DNA from: an uncultured Lachnospiraceae bacterium
GTDB taxonomy: Bacteria > Bacillota > Clostridia > Lachnospirales > Lachnospiraceae
Assembly (NCBI GenBank): GCA_937891165.1
Contig: CALAEX010000168.1
Span: forward strand, 1 to 34,521
DNA: 34,521 nucleotides
Direction: 5' to 3'
Position 1 is the stretch's first letter. Each line of letters opens with the position of its first letter. Positions 6,790 to 15,126 of this stretch are shown here, piece by piece. The position numbers and the translations under genes were made by a program. Below the pieces are notes generated by a model. That model was not told the origin of the DNA, searched no databases, and was given only the letters and a program-made list of their open reading frames with translations.

Positions 6790-7131
6790 ATGAAATTGAG
6801 AAAAAAATTAATAACTGCAGTGGCAATGGCAGCAGTATGTAGTACAATGGTAGTTCCAATGGTAGCAAGTGCTTCAGAAAGAGTTTTTATTGGATGTCCA
6901 CCACATGACTTTATTAAAAGAGATATGATATATTCTACAAAAACAGATACACATGAATATCTTTATGGGATTGTTATTAATGAAGATGGAAGTAAAGAGT
7001 ATTTATATTCCACTTGTACAAAGACTAAAGATATAGTTCAATATATTTTAGAATGTCAGGCATGTGGTATGGCTTCGATAGAGGAAGTAGAAAGCGATTG
7101 GGTTCACTCAGCTAATTGTGGTGAAGAATAA
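6790..7131 (+). CDS. Small secreted Cys/His-rich protein
   Basis: A 113-residue exported protein of no family I can name. It has a clear signal peptide (MKLRKKLITAVAMAAVCSTM..., probable cleavage after ASA near residue 28). The mature part has a regular metal-site-like set of residues: CPPH, a lone Cys (STC), then ECQACG and a final WVHSANC, so five Cys and two His are arranged as in small zinc-binding or disulfide-rich proteins. A weak AAAGGAT site precedes the ATG by about 10 bases. It is divergent from the small secreted peptide and shares its symmetric control region. A folded repeat element follows. Confidence 0.75.
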   Translation: MKLRKKLITAVAMAAVCSTMVVPMVASASERVFIGCPPHDFIKRDMIYSTKTDTHEYLYGIVINEDGSKEYLYSTCTKTKDIVQYILECQACGMASIEEVESDWVHSANCGEE

Positions 7132-7157
7132 AAGAGGGAAATTACATATTTTATATT

Positions 7158-7350
7158 GAGGTTGTTGCAAAATAGAATTAACTTAAGGTGAATGTCTTGT
7201 TTTCTTTGATATCTGGCAATGACCGTTTAGAAACGGCAGTCTTTGGAGAGGCAATTTCGAGCCTAGTACTGCTTCGTTTTGCCACGAGCGCAAGCGTGTC
7301 CTAGAAGATATCAAAGAAAACAAGACTTTTATTTATTTTGCAATCGCCCC
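7158..7350. mobile_element. MITE-like folded repeat element, copy A
   Basis: Non-coding element of about 193 bp between 7132 and 7398. Its ends, GAGGTTGTTGCAAAATA and the inverse of TATTTTGCAATCGCCCC, match at 13 of 17 bases as terminal inverted repeats. Inside is a perfect 21-bp inverted repeat (7194-7214 against 7306-7326). Within that are further pairings: TGGCAA/TTGCCA, CCGTTT/AAACGG and AGGC/GCCT. The stretch near 7287-7313, on the minus strand, resembles the left arm of copy B (TATCTTCTAGGACACGCT). No target-site duplication is evident. It could also terminate transcription from 6790. Confidence 0.75.
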
Positions 7351-7398
7351 AGTCTTATTGTATTGTTAAATATTTAAATATAAGTTAGGAGAGTATGG

Positions 7399-8691
7399 AT
7401 GATGAAGAAATGGAAAAAATCATATATCGCTTTATTATTCACAAGTATGTTTCTCTCTGGTTGTGGACAAACAGAAGAAATAGGAAAAGAACAAGAATTA
7501 CCAAAAACAACACCTGTAGTTCTTACTTCTATGAAAGAAGAAGTTAAGGAAGAAACAAAAGGATTAGTAGAACAGTTAGAACCAAAAACAATAGAAGGAA
7601 TTAGTAATTATAATGCTGTAAATCGAAAGTTATCAAGAGATCCAGCTAAAAATGGTGTTTCTTTATTTTGTTTGGATGAAACAACAGGTGTTGTATATTT
7701 TGTGAATCAAAATCAGGACCAGTATTTATATCGTATCAAAGATGGAGAAGTAAAGTTAGCAGTAGCATTGCCTGTAAAAGATATCTATACATGGGATGGT
7801 GCTGTTTATTTTATGATAGAATCTTATGAAAAATATGAGTTGAAGGAGAAAAAAGAGGGAGATATTTATCGCTATATTCCTACTACAGGTGAAATAGAAT
7901 TGGTGTATGAGCTTAGTGCTGTAGAAAGTTCACAATATAAAATGACAGTAAATGAAAATGGAGTACATTTTAATTATAGTGAAGAAATGCCTAATAAAGA
8001 TGGATTTAAACAGGTAAAAATTTACTATTATTCTTTACCATTTGGAACTACAGAACCAGTCAAAGATATTACATATCAAGGAAACGCAGGTTGGAAAAAT
8101 TATTATTTTTCGTATGATTTTTTAACAGATGATTATTCAAAACCAGCACAGTTGATACTTGTGAGCCGAACGGATGGACTTAATGATATTATTCCAATAG
8201 AAATAGGACAATTAGAATATTGTGTTGTAGATAATACGATATATTCGATTGGTGTGGGAGAAACAAATTTATTATTACTTGATTTAGAAAATCAAGAAAG
8301 TCATTCTTATGATTTTAGAGAAATGATTATTCAGGTGAGAAAATATACAGAAGAAGAGATTGTAAACGCATTTGGAGAAAATCATGAAATCTTGTCTTCT
8401 TTTACAATGACAGAACAAGGAAAGATACTATGGGTCACAGATAGTAAGTATTTATATCGTTTAGATGTAGAAAGTGGAGAAATTACTTGGTTTTCCACGA
8501 TGGATAAGAATCGCTCTATTACAGAATTATACACAGATGGAGAGCAAGTATATGCTCTTTATTCTCCAAAAATTCTTGGTACACCAAGTTTAGTGCGTTT
8601 TTGCATGGAAGAAATAGGATTAAATGAAAAGGGGGAAACTGCTGTAGCAGTAGAATATTTAGTACCACAAGAGGAAATAAGTGAAAAATGA
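7399..8691 (+). CDS. Lipoprotein with beta-propeller-like domain
   Basis: A 430-residue exported lipoprotein: signal peptide ending in the lipobox LSGC (Cys about residue 22), a polar linker, then repeated beta-strand-rich segments with Tyr/Trp-Asp-Gly turns (YLYRIKDGE, YRYIPTTGEIE, YLYRLDVESGEI). These look like a six- or seven-bladed propeller as in secreted DUF5050-like proteins; the exact fold is inferred. The site AGGAG lies 6-9 bases before the tandem ATG codons at 7399 and 7402. Its stop overlaps the next start (ATGA), so both lipoproteins are made together and probably act together on the cell surface. Function unknown. Confidence 0.8.
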   Translation: MMKKWKKSYIALLFTSMFLSGCGQTEEIGKEQELPKTTPVVLTSMKEEVKEETKGLVEQLEPKTIEGISNYNAVNRKLSRDPAKNGVSLFCLDETTGVVYFVNQNQDQYLYRIKDGEVKLAVALPVKDIYTWDGAVYFMIESYEKYELKEKKEGDIYRYIPTTGEIELVYELSAVESSQYKMTVNENGVHFNYSEEMPNKDGFKQVKIYYYSLPFGTTEPVKDITYQGNAGWKNYYFSYDFLTDDYSKPAQLILVSRTDGLNDIIPIEIGQLEYCVVDNTIYSIGVGETNLLLLDLENQESHSYDFREMIIQVRKYTEEEIVNAFGENHEILSSFTMTEQGKILWVTDSKYLYRLDVESGEITWFSTMDKNRSITELYTDGEQVYALYSPKILGTPSLVRFCMEEIGLNEKGETAVAVEYLVPQEEISEK

Positions 8692-10727
8692 AAAGAATTA
8701 TAGTAAGTATTTTAATAGTATGGTTTCTTTTCTGTTTTAGTGCTTGTAAAACAGAAGAGAGAACAATAGAAATATTATCAGCATCACAAGATTTATTTGT
8801 GTATAAAGGAACAGAGGAAGCAGATGTGATTGCAGTAGATGAAGAAGGCTATTTATATACAGCAACTTATATTCCAAAAGAAAAATCTGAATCAATCAAA
8901 GAATCAGAGTATGTGTATGAGCCATCCATTCAGCAGTTTAAAGTATATGATTTAGAAGGAAATTGTGTCAGACAAGCTGAAGTAGGCGTAGGAAATGGCA
9001 CAATCAGATTTTTAACCGCAGAAGCAGGAAAGTTGTATTGTGTTGTCAATAAATCTACATTAGAAAATTATATGGATACTTTATATAGTATTGATATAGA
9101 AACTTGGGAAGTAACAGAGATTTATGGATTTGATAGTTATCGTTCGATTTCTACATTAGTTCACTTAGATGATTATTTTTATGTATTAGGTATGTTAGAG
9201 TATCCATCTGCTAAAAATTATGTACTTCATCCGGATGTAATTTTTTATGAATATTGTGATGAAGCAATTAGTAGAATTAAAGTAGGAGAAGAACAAATAC
9301 AAGAGGAATTATTTCCTGTAGATTTTCCAATAGATATTATTGGAACAAAAAAGAATACATTATTGATTTATCATTATAATGAAGAACATGGTTTTGGTTT
9401 TTTAGAATTTGACCCAGGGGCAATGACATTTTCAGAAGTAGGTTGGAAAAAAAGCAGTGTAAGAGCAAATCATTTTACTATGTGTGAGGATGGTTTTGTT
9501 TTTTATAAAGACAGTCGAATTTTCTATGGAACAGCAGATGGAATGGAAGCAGAAATTTCCAGTGAGAATGTTACAATTTGGTGTGCTCCAACCTATCAAA
9601 AAGGATTTCTATTTTATATCAATACAATAGATGGAAAGAGAGTGGAACGTATTGGAATTTCTGATTTAATGAGAGAGAATAAAGTAATCCGTTTTCTAAT
9701 GCATGAAGATACGATGGATAAGCCTTATGGATATGGATATCGTATGGAAAAGCAAATATTAGATTCGGAAGCTTATGCATTAAAAGTATTGGCTAGGGAT
9801 TCGGATTTTGATATGTATTTATTAAGTAGTAGAAATCCTATTTCTTATAATGTGAAAGAAAATGGTGCATCTTATGCATTGAATGAAGTAGAGGGAGTAC
9901 AGGAGTATTTAAATGCGTGTTTTCCTTATTTAAAAGAATTAGCTGTTAATGAAGAAGGGGATATTTGGATGATTCCCGTAGGACTTGCGATTCCTGTATT
10001 GTTATATCATAAAGAATATTGTGTAGATAATGAAATAGAACTTTCTGAGATGGATTTTTCCAAGTTTTTAACTTTGGTAGAGAAGGTAGAAACTAATACA
10101 CCAAACCAGGGAAGTATTTCTACTTATGTAATGATAGAAGAATTATTTGGTCAGTATTTGAGTAGATATGATACATTTGATACAGATGTTTTTCGTAATT
10201 ATGCAAAACAAATAAAATTGTTATGTGAGAATGCAGGGAAGTTAGTGTTTGATAGTGTAATTTTATTAGAAGATTTGCAAGTAGGGAATGTACCAGAAAT
10301 TTTGTATGATTATAATGTATACACATATCGGTTGTTTCAATATGCTAGAAAGTTAGGAACATTAGAGGGATTAGGCGTAGCAGGAGTACCAAGTATGTCA
10401 GAAGAGTTAGGGAATGTTGGAACACTAACCTTTCTTGCAGTCAATCCACAGTCAGAAAATTTAGAAACAACATTAGAATATATTTCGGATTTTTGTCACT
10501 ATATGCTAAATAAAAAAGATTCTTTCTTATTAGAAGATATTGCTTCTTATACAGATACTCCATTTATCAAAGAGTGGTATCAAGTGTATGCAGAAGGCAA
10601 TGTATATTTTTCTATGGATAGAGAGGTTTATTGGAATACATTTTATGATTATTTAAATAAAAAAATAGAATTAGAAGAAATGATAAAGGAAATCGAGCGA
10701 AAAAGAGAAATTTATGTAGGTGAATAA
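8688..10727 (+). CDS. Lipoprotein: propeller-like region plus solute-binding-like domain
   Basis: A 679-residue lipoprotein (lipobox FSAC, Cys near residue 20). The first half has beta-rich segments like its neighbour (EEGYLYTATY, YSIDIETWEVTEIY). From about residue 360 it changes to a type that resembles ABC extracellular solute-binding family 1: DFDMYLLSSRNPISYN, then YLNACFPYLKELAVNEEGDIWMIPVGLAIPVLLYHKEYC, a pattern seen in MalE-type proteins (D-x-hydrophobic..., then a Tyr-aromatic IP segment and LYxNKE-like strand), with an alpha-helical C-terminus. The start overlaps the stop of the upstream gene. It may supply substrate to the orphan permeases at 2605-4163 or act as a membrane sensor; both are inference. 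A terminator follows. Confidence 0.75.
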   Translation: MKRIIVSILIVWFLFCFSACKTEERTIEILSASQDLFVYKGTEEADVIAVDEEGYLYTATYIPKEKSESIKESEYVYEPSIQQFKVYDLEGNCVRQAEVGVGNGTIRFLTAEAGKLYCVVNKSTLENYMDTLYSIDIETWEVTEIYGFDSYRSISTLVHLDDYFYVLGMLEYPSAKNYVLHPDVIFYEYCDEAISRIKVGEEQIQEELFPVDFPIDIIGTKKNTLLIYHYNEEHGFGFLEFDPGAMTFSEVGWKKSSVRANHFTMCEDGFVFYKDSRIFYGTADGMEAEISSENVTIWCAPTYQKGFLFYINTIDGKRVERIGISDLMRENKVIRFLMHEDTMDKPYGYGYRMEKQILDSEAYALKVLARDSDFDMYLLSSRNPISYNVKENGASYALNEVEGVQEYLNACFPYLKELAVNEEGDIWMIPVGLAIPVLLYHKEYCVDNEIELSEMDFSKFLTLVEKVETNTPNQGSISTYVMIEELFGQYLSRYDTFDTDVFRNYAKQIKLLCENAGKLVFDSVILLEDLQVGNVPEILYDYNVYTYRLFQYARKLGTLEGLGVAGVPSMSEELGNVGTLTFLAVNPQSENLETTLEYISDFCHYMLNKKDSFLLEDIASYTDTPFIKEWYQVYAEGNVYFSMDREVYWNTFYDYLNKKIELEEMIKEIERKREIYVGE

Positions 10728-10743
10728 AAATAGGGAAATTCAA

Positions 10744-10777
10744 AAAAAAGAACTGTTGTATTGACAGTTCTTTTTTG
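10744..10777 (+). terminator. Intrinsic terminator of the lipoprotein operon
   Basis: Perfect stem GAACTGT/ACAGTTC (10750-10756, 10764-10770) with a 7-nt loop, flanked by A6 on the left and T6 on the right. The loop end and the right arm also carry the -35 box of the metF promoter. Confidence 0.92.
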
Positions 10778-10789
10778 TTACAATACAAC
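10761..10789 (+). promoter_or_regulatory. metF promoter embedded in the upstream terminator
   Basis: TTGACA (10761-10766), a 17-bp spacer and TACAAC (10784-10789) form a good sigma-A promoter whose -35 box lies in the loop and right arm of the terminator. Transcription would start near 10796, just before the metF binding site GAAGGAG. Confidence 0.65.
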
Positions 10790-10819
10790 ATAATGAAAAA
10801 GTCGAAGGAGTAAAGCAAG

Positions 10820-11680
10820 ATGAAGATTAGGGATAAATTTAAAGAAAAGATCGTATTTTCCTTTGAGGTGTTTCCTCCAAAGAAAACGAGCAGTATCGAA
10901 ACGGTTTACCATACTTTAGAAGAATTAGAAGGATTAACACCAGATTTTATTAGTGTAACTTTTAGTGCTGGTGGTACAGGTAACAGTGCATTAGCATTAG
11001 ATATTGCATCTAAAATTAAGGAGGGTAATAAGGTAGAGCCTGCAATTCATTTACCATGTATCAATTATTCCAAAGAGGAAATTTCTAATGTGTTAAAGGA
11101 AATTGATGCTCGCGGTATTGAAAATATTTTAGCATTAAGAGGGGATATTAATCCTGATATTCCACCAAAGAATGAATTTCGTTATGCGAGTGATTTAATT
11201 TCTTTTATTAAAGAGCATGGGGATTATGATATTGCAGGGGCTTGTTATCCAGAAGGTCATGTGGAAGCACCTGATATGGTGACAGATATTTTGAATTTAA
11301 AGAAAAAAGTAGAAGCAGGAGCAGACCATTTGATTACGCAGTTGTTTTTTGATAATACAGTTTTCTATGATTTTAGAGAAAAGACAAGAATTGCTGGTAT
11401 CAATGTCCCAATGGAAGCAGGAATTATGCCAGTCATCAATAAAAATCAAATTGAGCGTATGGTTAGTATGTGTGGTGCAAGTTTACCATCGAAGTTTGTA
11501 AAGATAATGCAAAAATATGAGCATAATCCAGAGGCATTGCGAGATGCAGGAATTGCTTATGCGATTGACCAAATAGTAGATTTGTTGGCAAATGGTGTAG
11601 ATGGTATTCACTTGTATACAATGAACAATGCATATGTAGCAAAACGAATTTCGGATGCAGTTTCTCGTTTGTTTCAGTAA
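10820..11680 (+). CDS. metF: 5,10-methylenetetrahydrofolate reductase
   Basis: A 286-residue cytoplasmic FAD enzyme reducing 5,10-methylene-THF to 5-methyl-THF, feeding methionine synthesis (or the methyl branch of the Wood-Ljungdahl route in acetogens). The MTHFR barrel hallmarks are clear: FSFEVFPPKK at the start with the catalytic Glu, ISVTFSAGGTG, HLPCINY, ILALRGDIN, AGACYPEGH, GADHLITQLFFDN and AGIMPVINK. Length fits MetF. The ATG follows GAAGGAG. It heads an operon with the glycosylase 27 bp downstream and the GTPase/endonuclease gene after that. No partner such as metH is present here. Confidence 0.94.
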   Translation: MKIRDKFKEKIVFSFEVFPPKKTSSIETVYHTLEELEGLTPDFISVTFSAGGTGNSALALDIASKIKEGNKVEPAIHLPCINYSKEEISNVLKEIDARGIENILALRGDINPDIPPKNEFRYASDLISFIKEHGDYDIAGACYPEGHVEAPDMVTDILNLKKKVEAGADHLITQLFFDNTVFYDFREKTRIAGINVPMEAGIMPVINKNQIERMVSMCGASLPSKFVKIMQKYEHNPEALRDAGIAYAIDQIVDLLANGVDGIHLYTMNNAYVAKRISDAVSRLFQ

Positions 11681-11707
11681 AGGATAGGAAAAGGAAAGAG
11701 AGTTTGT

Positions 11708-12205
11708 ATGGATAAGTATAGTCATATTTCACATACGTTTTCGCCAGTGTATAATGAGGAGTCTGAAATTTTGATTTTAGGAAGTTTTCCATCGGTAAAA
11801 TCAAGGGAACAAGGGTTTTACTATGGACATCCACAAAATCGTTTTTGGAAGGTAATAGCGAGTATTTGTAAACAAGAAGTACCAAATACAATTGAAGAAA
11901 AGAAAGAGATGTTACTTGCAAATCACATTGCGATTTGGGATGTCATCGACAGCTGTGATATTATTGGTTCAAGTGACAGCAGTATTAAAAATGTAGCTCC
12001 TGCCGATATTGTGGGATTGCTTGCAAAGACAAAGATTCAACGAATTTTTGCGAATGGAAAAACAGCAGGGAAATTATATGAAAAATTTAGTAAAGAAAGT
12101 ACAGAAATGGAGATTACGATTTTACCCTCTACGAGTCCTGCCAATGCGGCTTTTTCTTTGGAGAGATTGATAATATGTTGGAAAGAAATGATAGAGGGGA
12201 GATAA
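11708..12205 (+). CDS. DNA-deoxyinosine (hypoxanthine-DNA) glycosylase, UDG superfamily
   Basis: A 165-residue base-excision repair enzyme of the uracil-DNA-glycosylase superfamily, most like the family 6 hypoxanthine-DNA glycosylases. It would remove deaminated adenine (hypoxanthine) from DNA. Landmarks are ILILGSFPSVKSREQGFYYGHPQNRFWKVI at residues about 18-48 (water-activation loop equivalent), the following AIWDVIDSCD, FANGKTAGKLY, and the C-terminal LPSTSPANAAFS loop, which matches the DNA-inserting loop LPSTSPAN of this family. It starts with ATG after GGAAAGAG and ends 1 bp before the next gene, so it is tightly coupled to it. Confidence 0.85.
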   Translation: MDKYSHISHTFSPVYNEESEILILGSFPSVKSREQGFYYGHPQNRFWKVIASICKQEVPNTIEEKKEMLLANHIAIWDVIDSCDIIGSSDSSIKNVAPADIVGLLAKTKIQRIFANGKTAGKLYEKFSKESTEMEITILPSTSPANAAFSLERLIICWKEMIEGR

Positions 12206-12206
12206 T

Positions 12207-14957
12207 ATGGAGGCAAGTGTGTTGCAGGAAATCAATAATAAAGCATTAAAAGAGAATCGTCCTGAAAGAATTCCTGCAAAACGCATGGTAATAGGGATTC
12301 TTGCTCATGTAGATGCAGGAAAGACGACGTTAGCGGAGAGCATTCTTTATGTAACAGGACAGATTCGTAGTCTTGGCAGAGTAGACCACGGTAATACATT
12401 TTTAGATACGAATGAAATGGAACGAAAGAGAGGAATCACGATTTTTTCCAAGCAGGCGGAAGTAGTATTAAAAAGTGACAAGGAGGTACTGCCTGTTACT
12501 TTTGTAGATACGCCGGGGCATGTAGATTTCTCAGGAGAAATGGAACGCACCTTGCAAATTTTGGATTATGCGATTTTAGTTATCAATGGCATGGATGGAA
12601 TTCAAGGACATGTTATGACGTTATGGAAGTTGTTAAAACGATATGAAATTCCAGTTTTTCTTTTTGTCAATAAAATGGACCAGATAGGAACAGAACGGGA
12701 ACAATTGTTAATGGAATTGCAAGAACGCTTATCAGAACATTGTATTCCGTTTGATGTGGAACAAAGAGAAGAATGGTTAGAAACATTAGCCATGTGCAGT
12801 GAAGAACTGATGGAACAGTATTTAGAAAGTGGGGAACTTTCTAAAGAGCAGATTTGTCAAGCAATTGCAAGCCGTACGATATTTCCTTGTTTTTTTGGTT
12901 CGGCCTTAAAAATGCAGGGAATAGAAAAATTACTAGAAGGTTTCGTAAATTGGACAAGAAAAAAGCAATATCCAAAAGAATTTGGAGCCAGAGTATTTAA
13001 AATTACAAGAGATGAAAAAGGAACTCGTTTAACGCATGTGAAAATAACAGGAGGTTCTTTTAAAGTAAAAGAGTTAATTGGAGAAGAAAAAGTAGACCAG
13101 TTACGTTTTTATTCTGGCGTGCAATTTCGGACAGAACTAGAAGTAATGGCAGGAGAAGTTTGTGCTATGACAGGTCTAGAAACAACCTATATTGGACAAG
13201 GACTTGGAATGGAAGCTTCATTAGAACGACCAATATTAACTCCTGTATTAACTTATCAAGTCATACTTCCATCAGGGGCAGACCCTTTTATTACTTATAA
13301 AAAATTAATGCAAATCGAAGAAGAAGAACCGTTGCTTCACTTAGTTTGGGAGGAACAAGCAAAAGCAATTCACGCTCAAGTCATGGGTGAAGTACAGATG
13401 GAGATATTAAAAAATCTTATCAAAGAACGATTAAACTTAGAAATACAGTTTGGAACAGGCTGTATTGTTTACAAAGAAACAATCGCAGAAACGGTAGAAG
13501 GTATTGGTCATTTTGAACCGTTGCGACATTATGCGGAAGCTCATATTTTATTAGAGCCTACAGAGCGTGGGAGTGGATTAACTTTTGATACCGATGTAAG
13601 TGAAGATATCTTAGATAAAAATTGGCAGAGATTGATACTGACGCATTTGGAGGAAAAACAACACAAGGGAGTGTTAGTAGGTGCTCCAATTACTGATATG
13701 AAGCTAACTGTCATCGGTGGTCGTGCCCATAAAAAGCATACCGAGGGCGGTGACTTTAGAGAAGCGACGTATCGTGCAGTTAGACAAGGATTAAAAAAAG
13801 CAAAAAGTGTTTTATTAGAGCCAATATATGAGTTTCGGCTAGAACTTCCGATGGATTGTATTGGCAGAGCGATGACCGATATAGGAAAAAGAAATGGAGT
13901 ATTTGGTGAACCTATCTTACAAGGCAATTTAGCTATTTTAGAAGGTACAGCACCAGTTGCAACAATGCAAGAGTATCCAATGGAAGTCATGGCATATTCT
14001 AGGGGAGAAGGTAAAATTTTTTTATCAGCAGGAGGTTATGCCCCTTGCCATAATGAAGAAGAAGTCATTGAGGCAATCGGATATGATTCCGAAGCAGATA
14101 TAGCAAATCCAACTGGTTCTGTTTTTTGTGCACATGGAGCAGGATTTCTTGTGCCATGGAATGAAGTAGAAAATTATATGCATATAGAAACAAATTGGGA
14201 GGGAGAAATAGTTCCCAATACGGTTATTTTACAAGAAAAACCAAAACAGCAATCAAGTAGTAAAATTTCCATAGGGGCTTTTTCGGAGGAAGATAAAGAA
14301 TTAGCGGAGATTTTTAATCGAACCTACAGATTATCTCAGAAAAAAGGAAATCAAGGTAGTGCATATGACCCCAAAAATGTATTATACAGACCTTCCTTAC
14401 CATCAAAAGTAGAAGTAAAGCCAGTAGAGAAAGTAGAAGAGTATTTATTAGTGGATGGCTATAATATTATTTTTTCTTGGAAAGAATTGAATGAACTATC
14501 AAAAATAGATATCACTGCTGCCAGACAAAAATTGATGGATATGTTGTGTAATTACCAAGGATTAAAAAAATGTACGTTAATTCTGGTGTTCGATGCTTAT
14601 AAAGTGGAAGGTTTTCAAGGAGAAGTACAAAAATACAATAATATTTTTGTTGTCTATACAAAAGAAGCAGAAACTGCTGACCAATACATTGAAAAAACTG
14701 TACATGAAATTGGAAGAAAATATAAAGTAACCGTAGCGACTTCGGATGCGACAGAACAAGTCATTATTTGGGGTGCTGGAGCACTTCGTATGTCAGCGAG
14801 TGGATTATTTGAGGAAGTGACAAAAACCAATCAAGAAATCAAACGATTGTTAGAGGCAACAAAAAGCAAAGGGAAAGATGGAATGTTGCAAGGACTTCCA
14901 AAAGAATTAGCACAGTTGTTAGAGGAAGTTCGATTAGGAAAACGAGAATTATTATAA
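12207..14957 (+). CDS. TetM-like ribosomal GTPase fused to YacP/Rae1-like NYN nuclease domain
   Basis: A 916-residue two-part protein. Residues about 26-700 form an EF-G-like translational GTPase: G1 AHVDAGKTT (33-41), G2 region KRGIT, G3 DTPGHVDF, G4 NKMD, G5 GSALKMQG, then beta-barrel and EF-G III-V domains; it most resembles ribosomal protection proteins of the TetM/TetO type. Residues about 745-905 match YacP/Rae1: VDGYNIIFSWKEL, VFDAYKVEG, YTKEAETADQYIEK, VATSDATEQ, WGAGALRMSA. In B. subtilis, Rae1 enters the ribosomal A site and cuts mRNA. The linker (about 700-745) is polar. The ATG starts 1 bp after the glycosylase stop, with site AGAGGGGA. Resistance to tetracycline cannot be assumed. 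Confidence 0.85.
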   Translation: MEASVLQEINNKALKENRPERIPAKRMVIGILAHVDAGKTTLAESILYVTGQIRSLGRVDHGNTFLDTNEMERKRGITIFSKQAEVVLKSDKEVLPVTFVDTPGHVDFSGEMERTLQILDYAILVINGMDGIQGHVMTLWKLLKRYEIPVFLFVNKMDQIGTEREQLLMELQERLSEHCIPFDVEQREEWLETLAMCSEELMEQYLESGELSKEQICQAIASRTIFPCFFGSALKMQGIEKLLEGFVNWTRKKQYPKEFGARVFKITRDEKGTRLTHVKITGGSFKVKELIGEEKVDQLRFYSGVQFRTELEVMAGEVCAMTGLETTYIGQGLGMEASLERPILTPVLTYQVILPSGADPFITYKKLMQIEEEEPLLHLVWEEQAKAIHAQVMGEVQMEILKNLIKERLNLEIQFGTGCIVYKETIAETVEGIGHFEPLRHYAEAHILLEPTERGSGLTFDTDVSEDILDKNWQRLILTHLEEKQHKGVLVGAPITDMKLTVIGGRAHKKHTEGGDFREATYRAVRQGLKKAKSVLLEPIYEFRLELPMDCIGRAMTDIGKRNGVFGEPILQGNLAILEGTAPVATMQEYPMEVMAYSRGEGKIFLSAGGYAPCHNEEEVIEAIGYDSEADIANPTGSVFCAHGAGFLVPWNEVENYMHIETNWEGEIVPNTVILQEKPKQQSSSKISIGAFSEEDKELAEIFNRTYRLSQKKGNQGSAYDPKNVLYRPSLPSKVEVKPVEKVEEYLLVDGYNIIFSWKELNELSKIDITAARQKLMDMLCNYQGLKKCTLILVFDAYKVEGFQGEVQKYNNIFVVYTKEAETADQYIEKTVHEIGRKYKVTVATSDATEQVIIWGAGALRMSASGLFEEVTKTNQEIKRLLEATKSKGKDGMLQGLPKELAQLLEEVRLGKRELL

Positions 14958-15060
14958 TTACAAACAGTATTTATCCAGAAAACTGCTATGGCTACAGTAA
15001 ATAATACGTGGGAATAGTAATGTAGGAATGATTTTATTTAAAAGAAATATTGGAAAATAC

Positions 15061-15088
15061 TTGCCAAAAGAAAAGAATCATGTATAAT
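15061..15088 (+). promoter_or_regulatory. Promoter of the GH31 gene
   Basis: TTGCCA (15061-15066), a 16-bp spacer and TATAAT (15083-15088) preceded by TG form a good sigma-A promoter about 38 bp before ATG 15127. Confidence 0.65.
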
Positions 15089-15126
15089 AAGGACAAAATA
15101 TTCTCTTAAAAAAAATGGAGGTAACA

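Noticed and set aside
13541..13990. 149-aa minus-strand frame inside the TetM-like/Rae1-like gene
   Set aside because: Antisense shadow of a strongly conserved coding region, with no site or promoter.
12207..14957. Tetracycline resistance determinant
   Set aside because: The protein resembles ribosomal protection proteins but its fusion and housekeeping operon context do not support calling a resistance gene.
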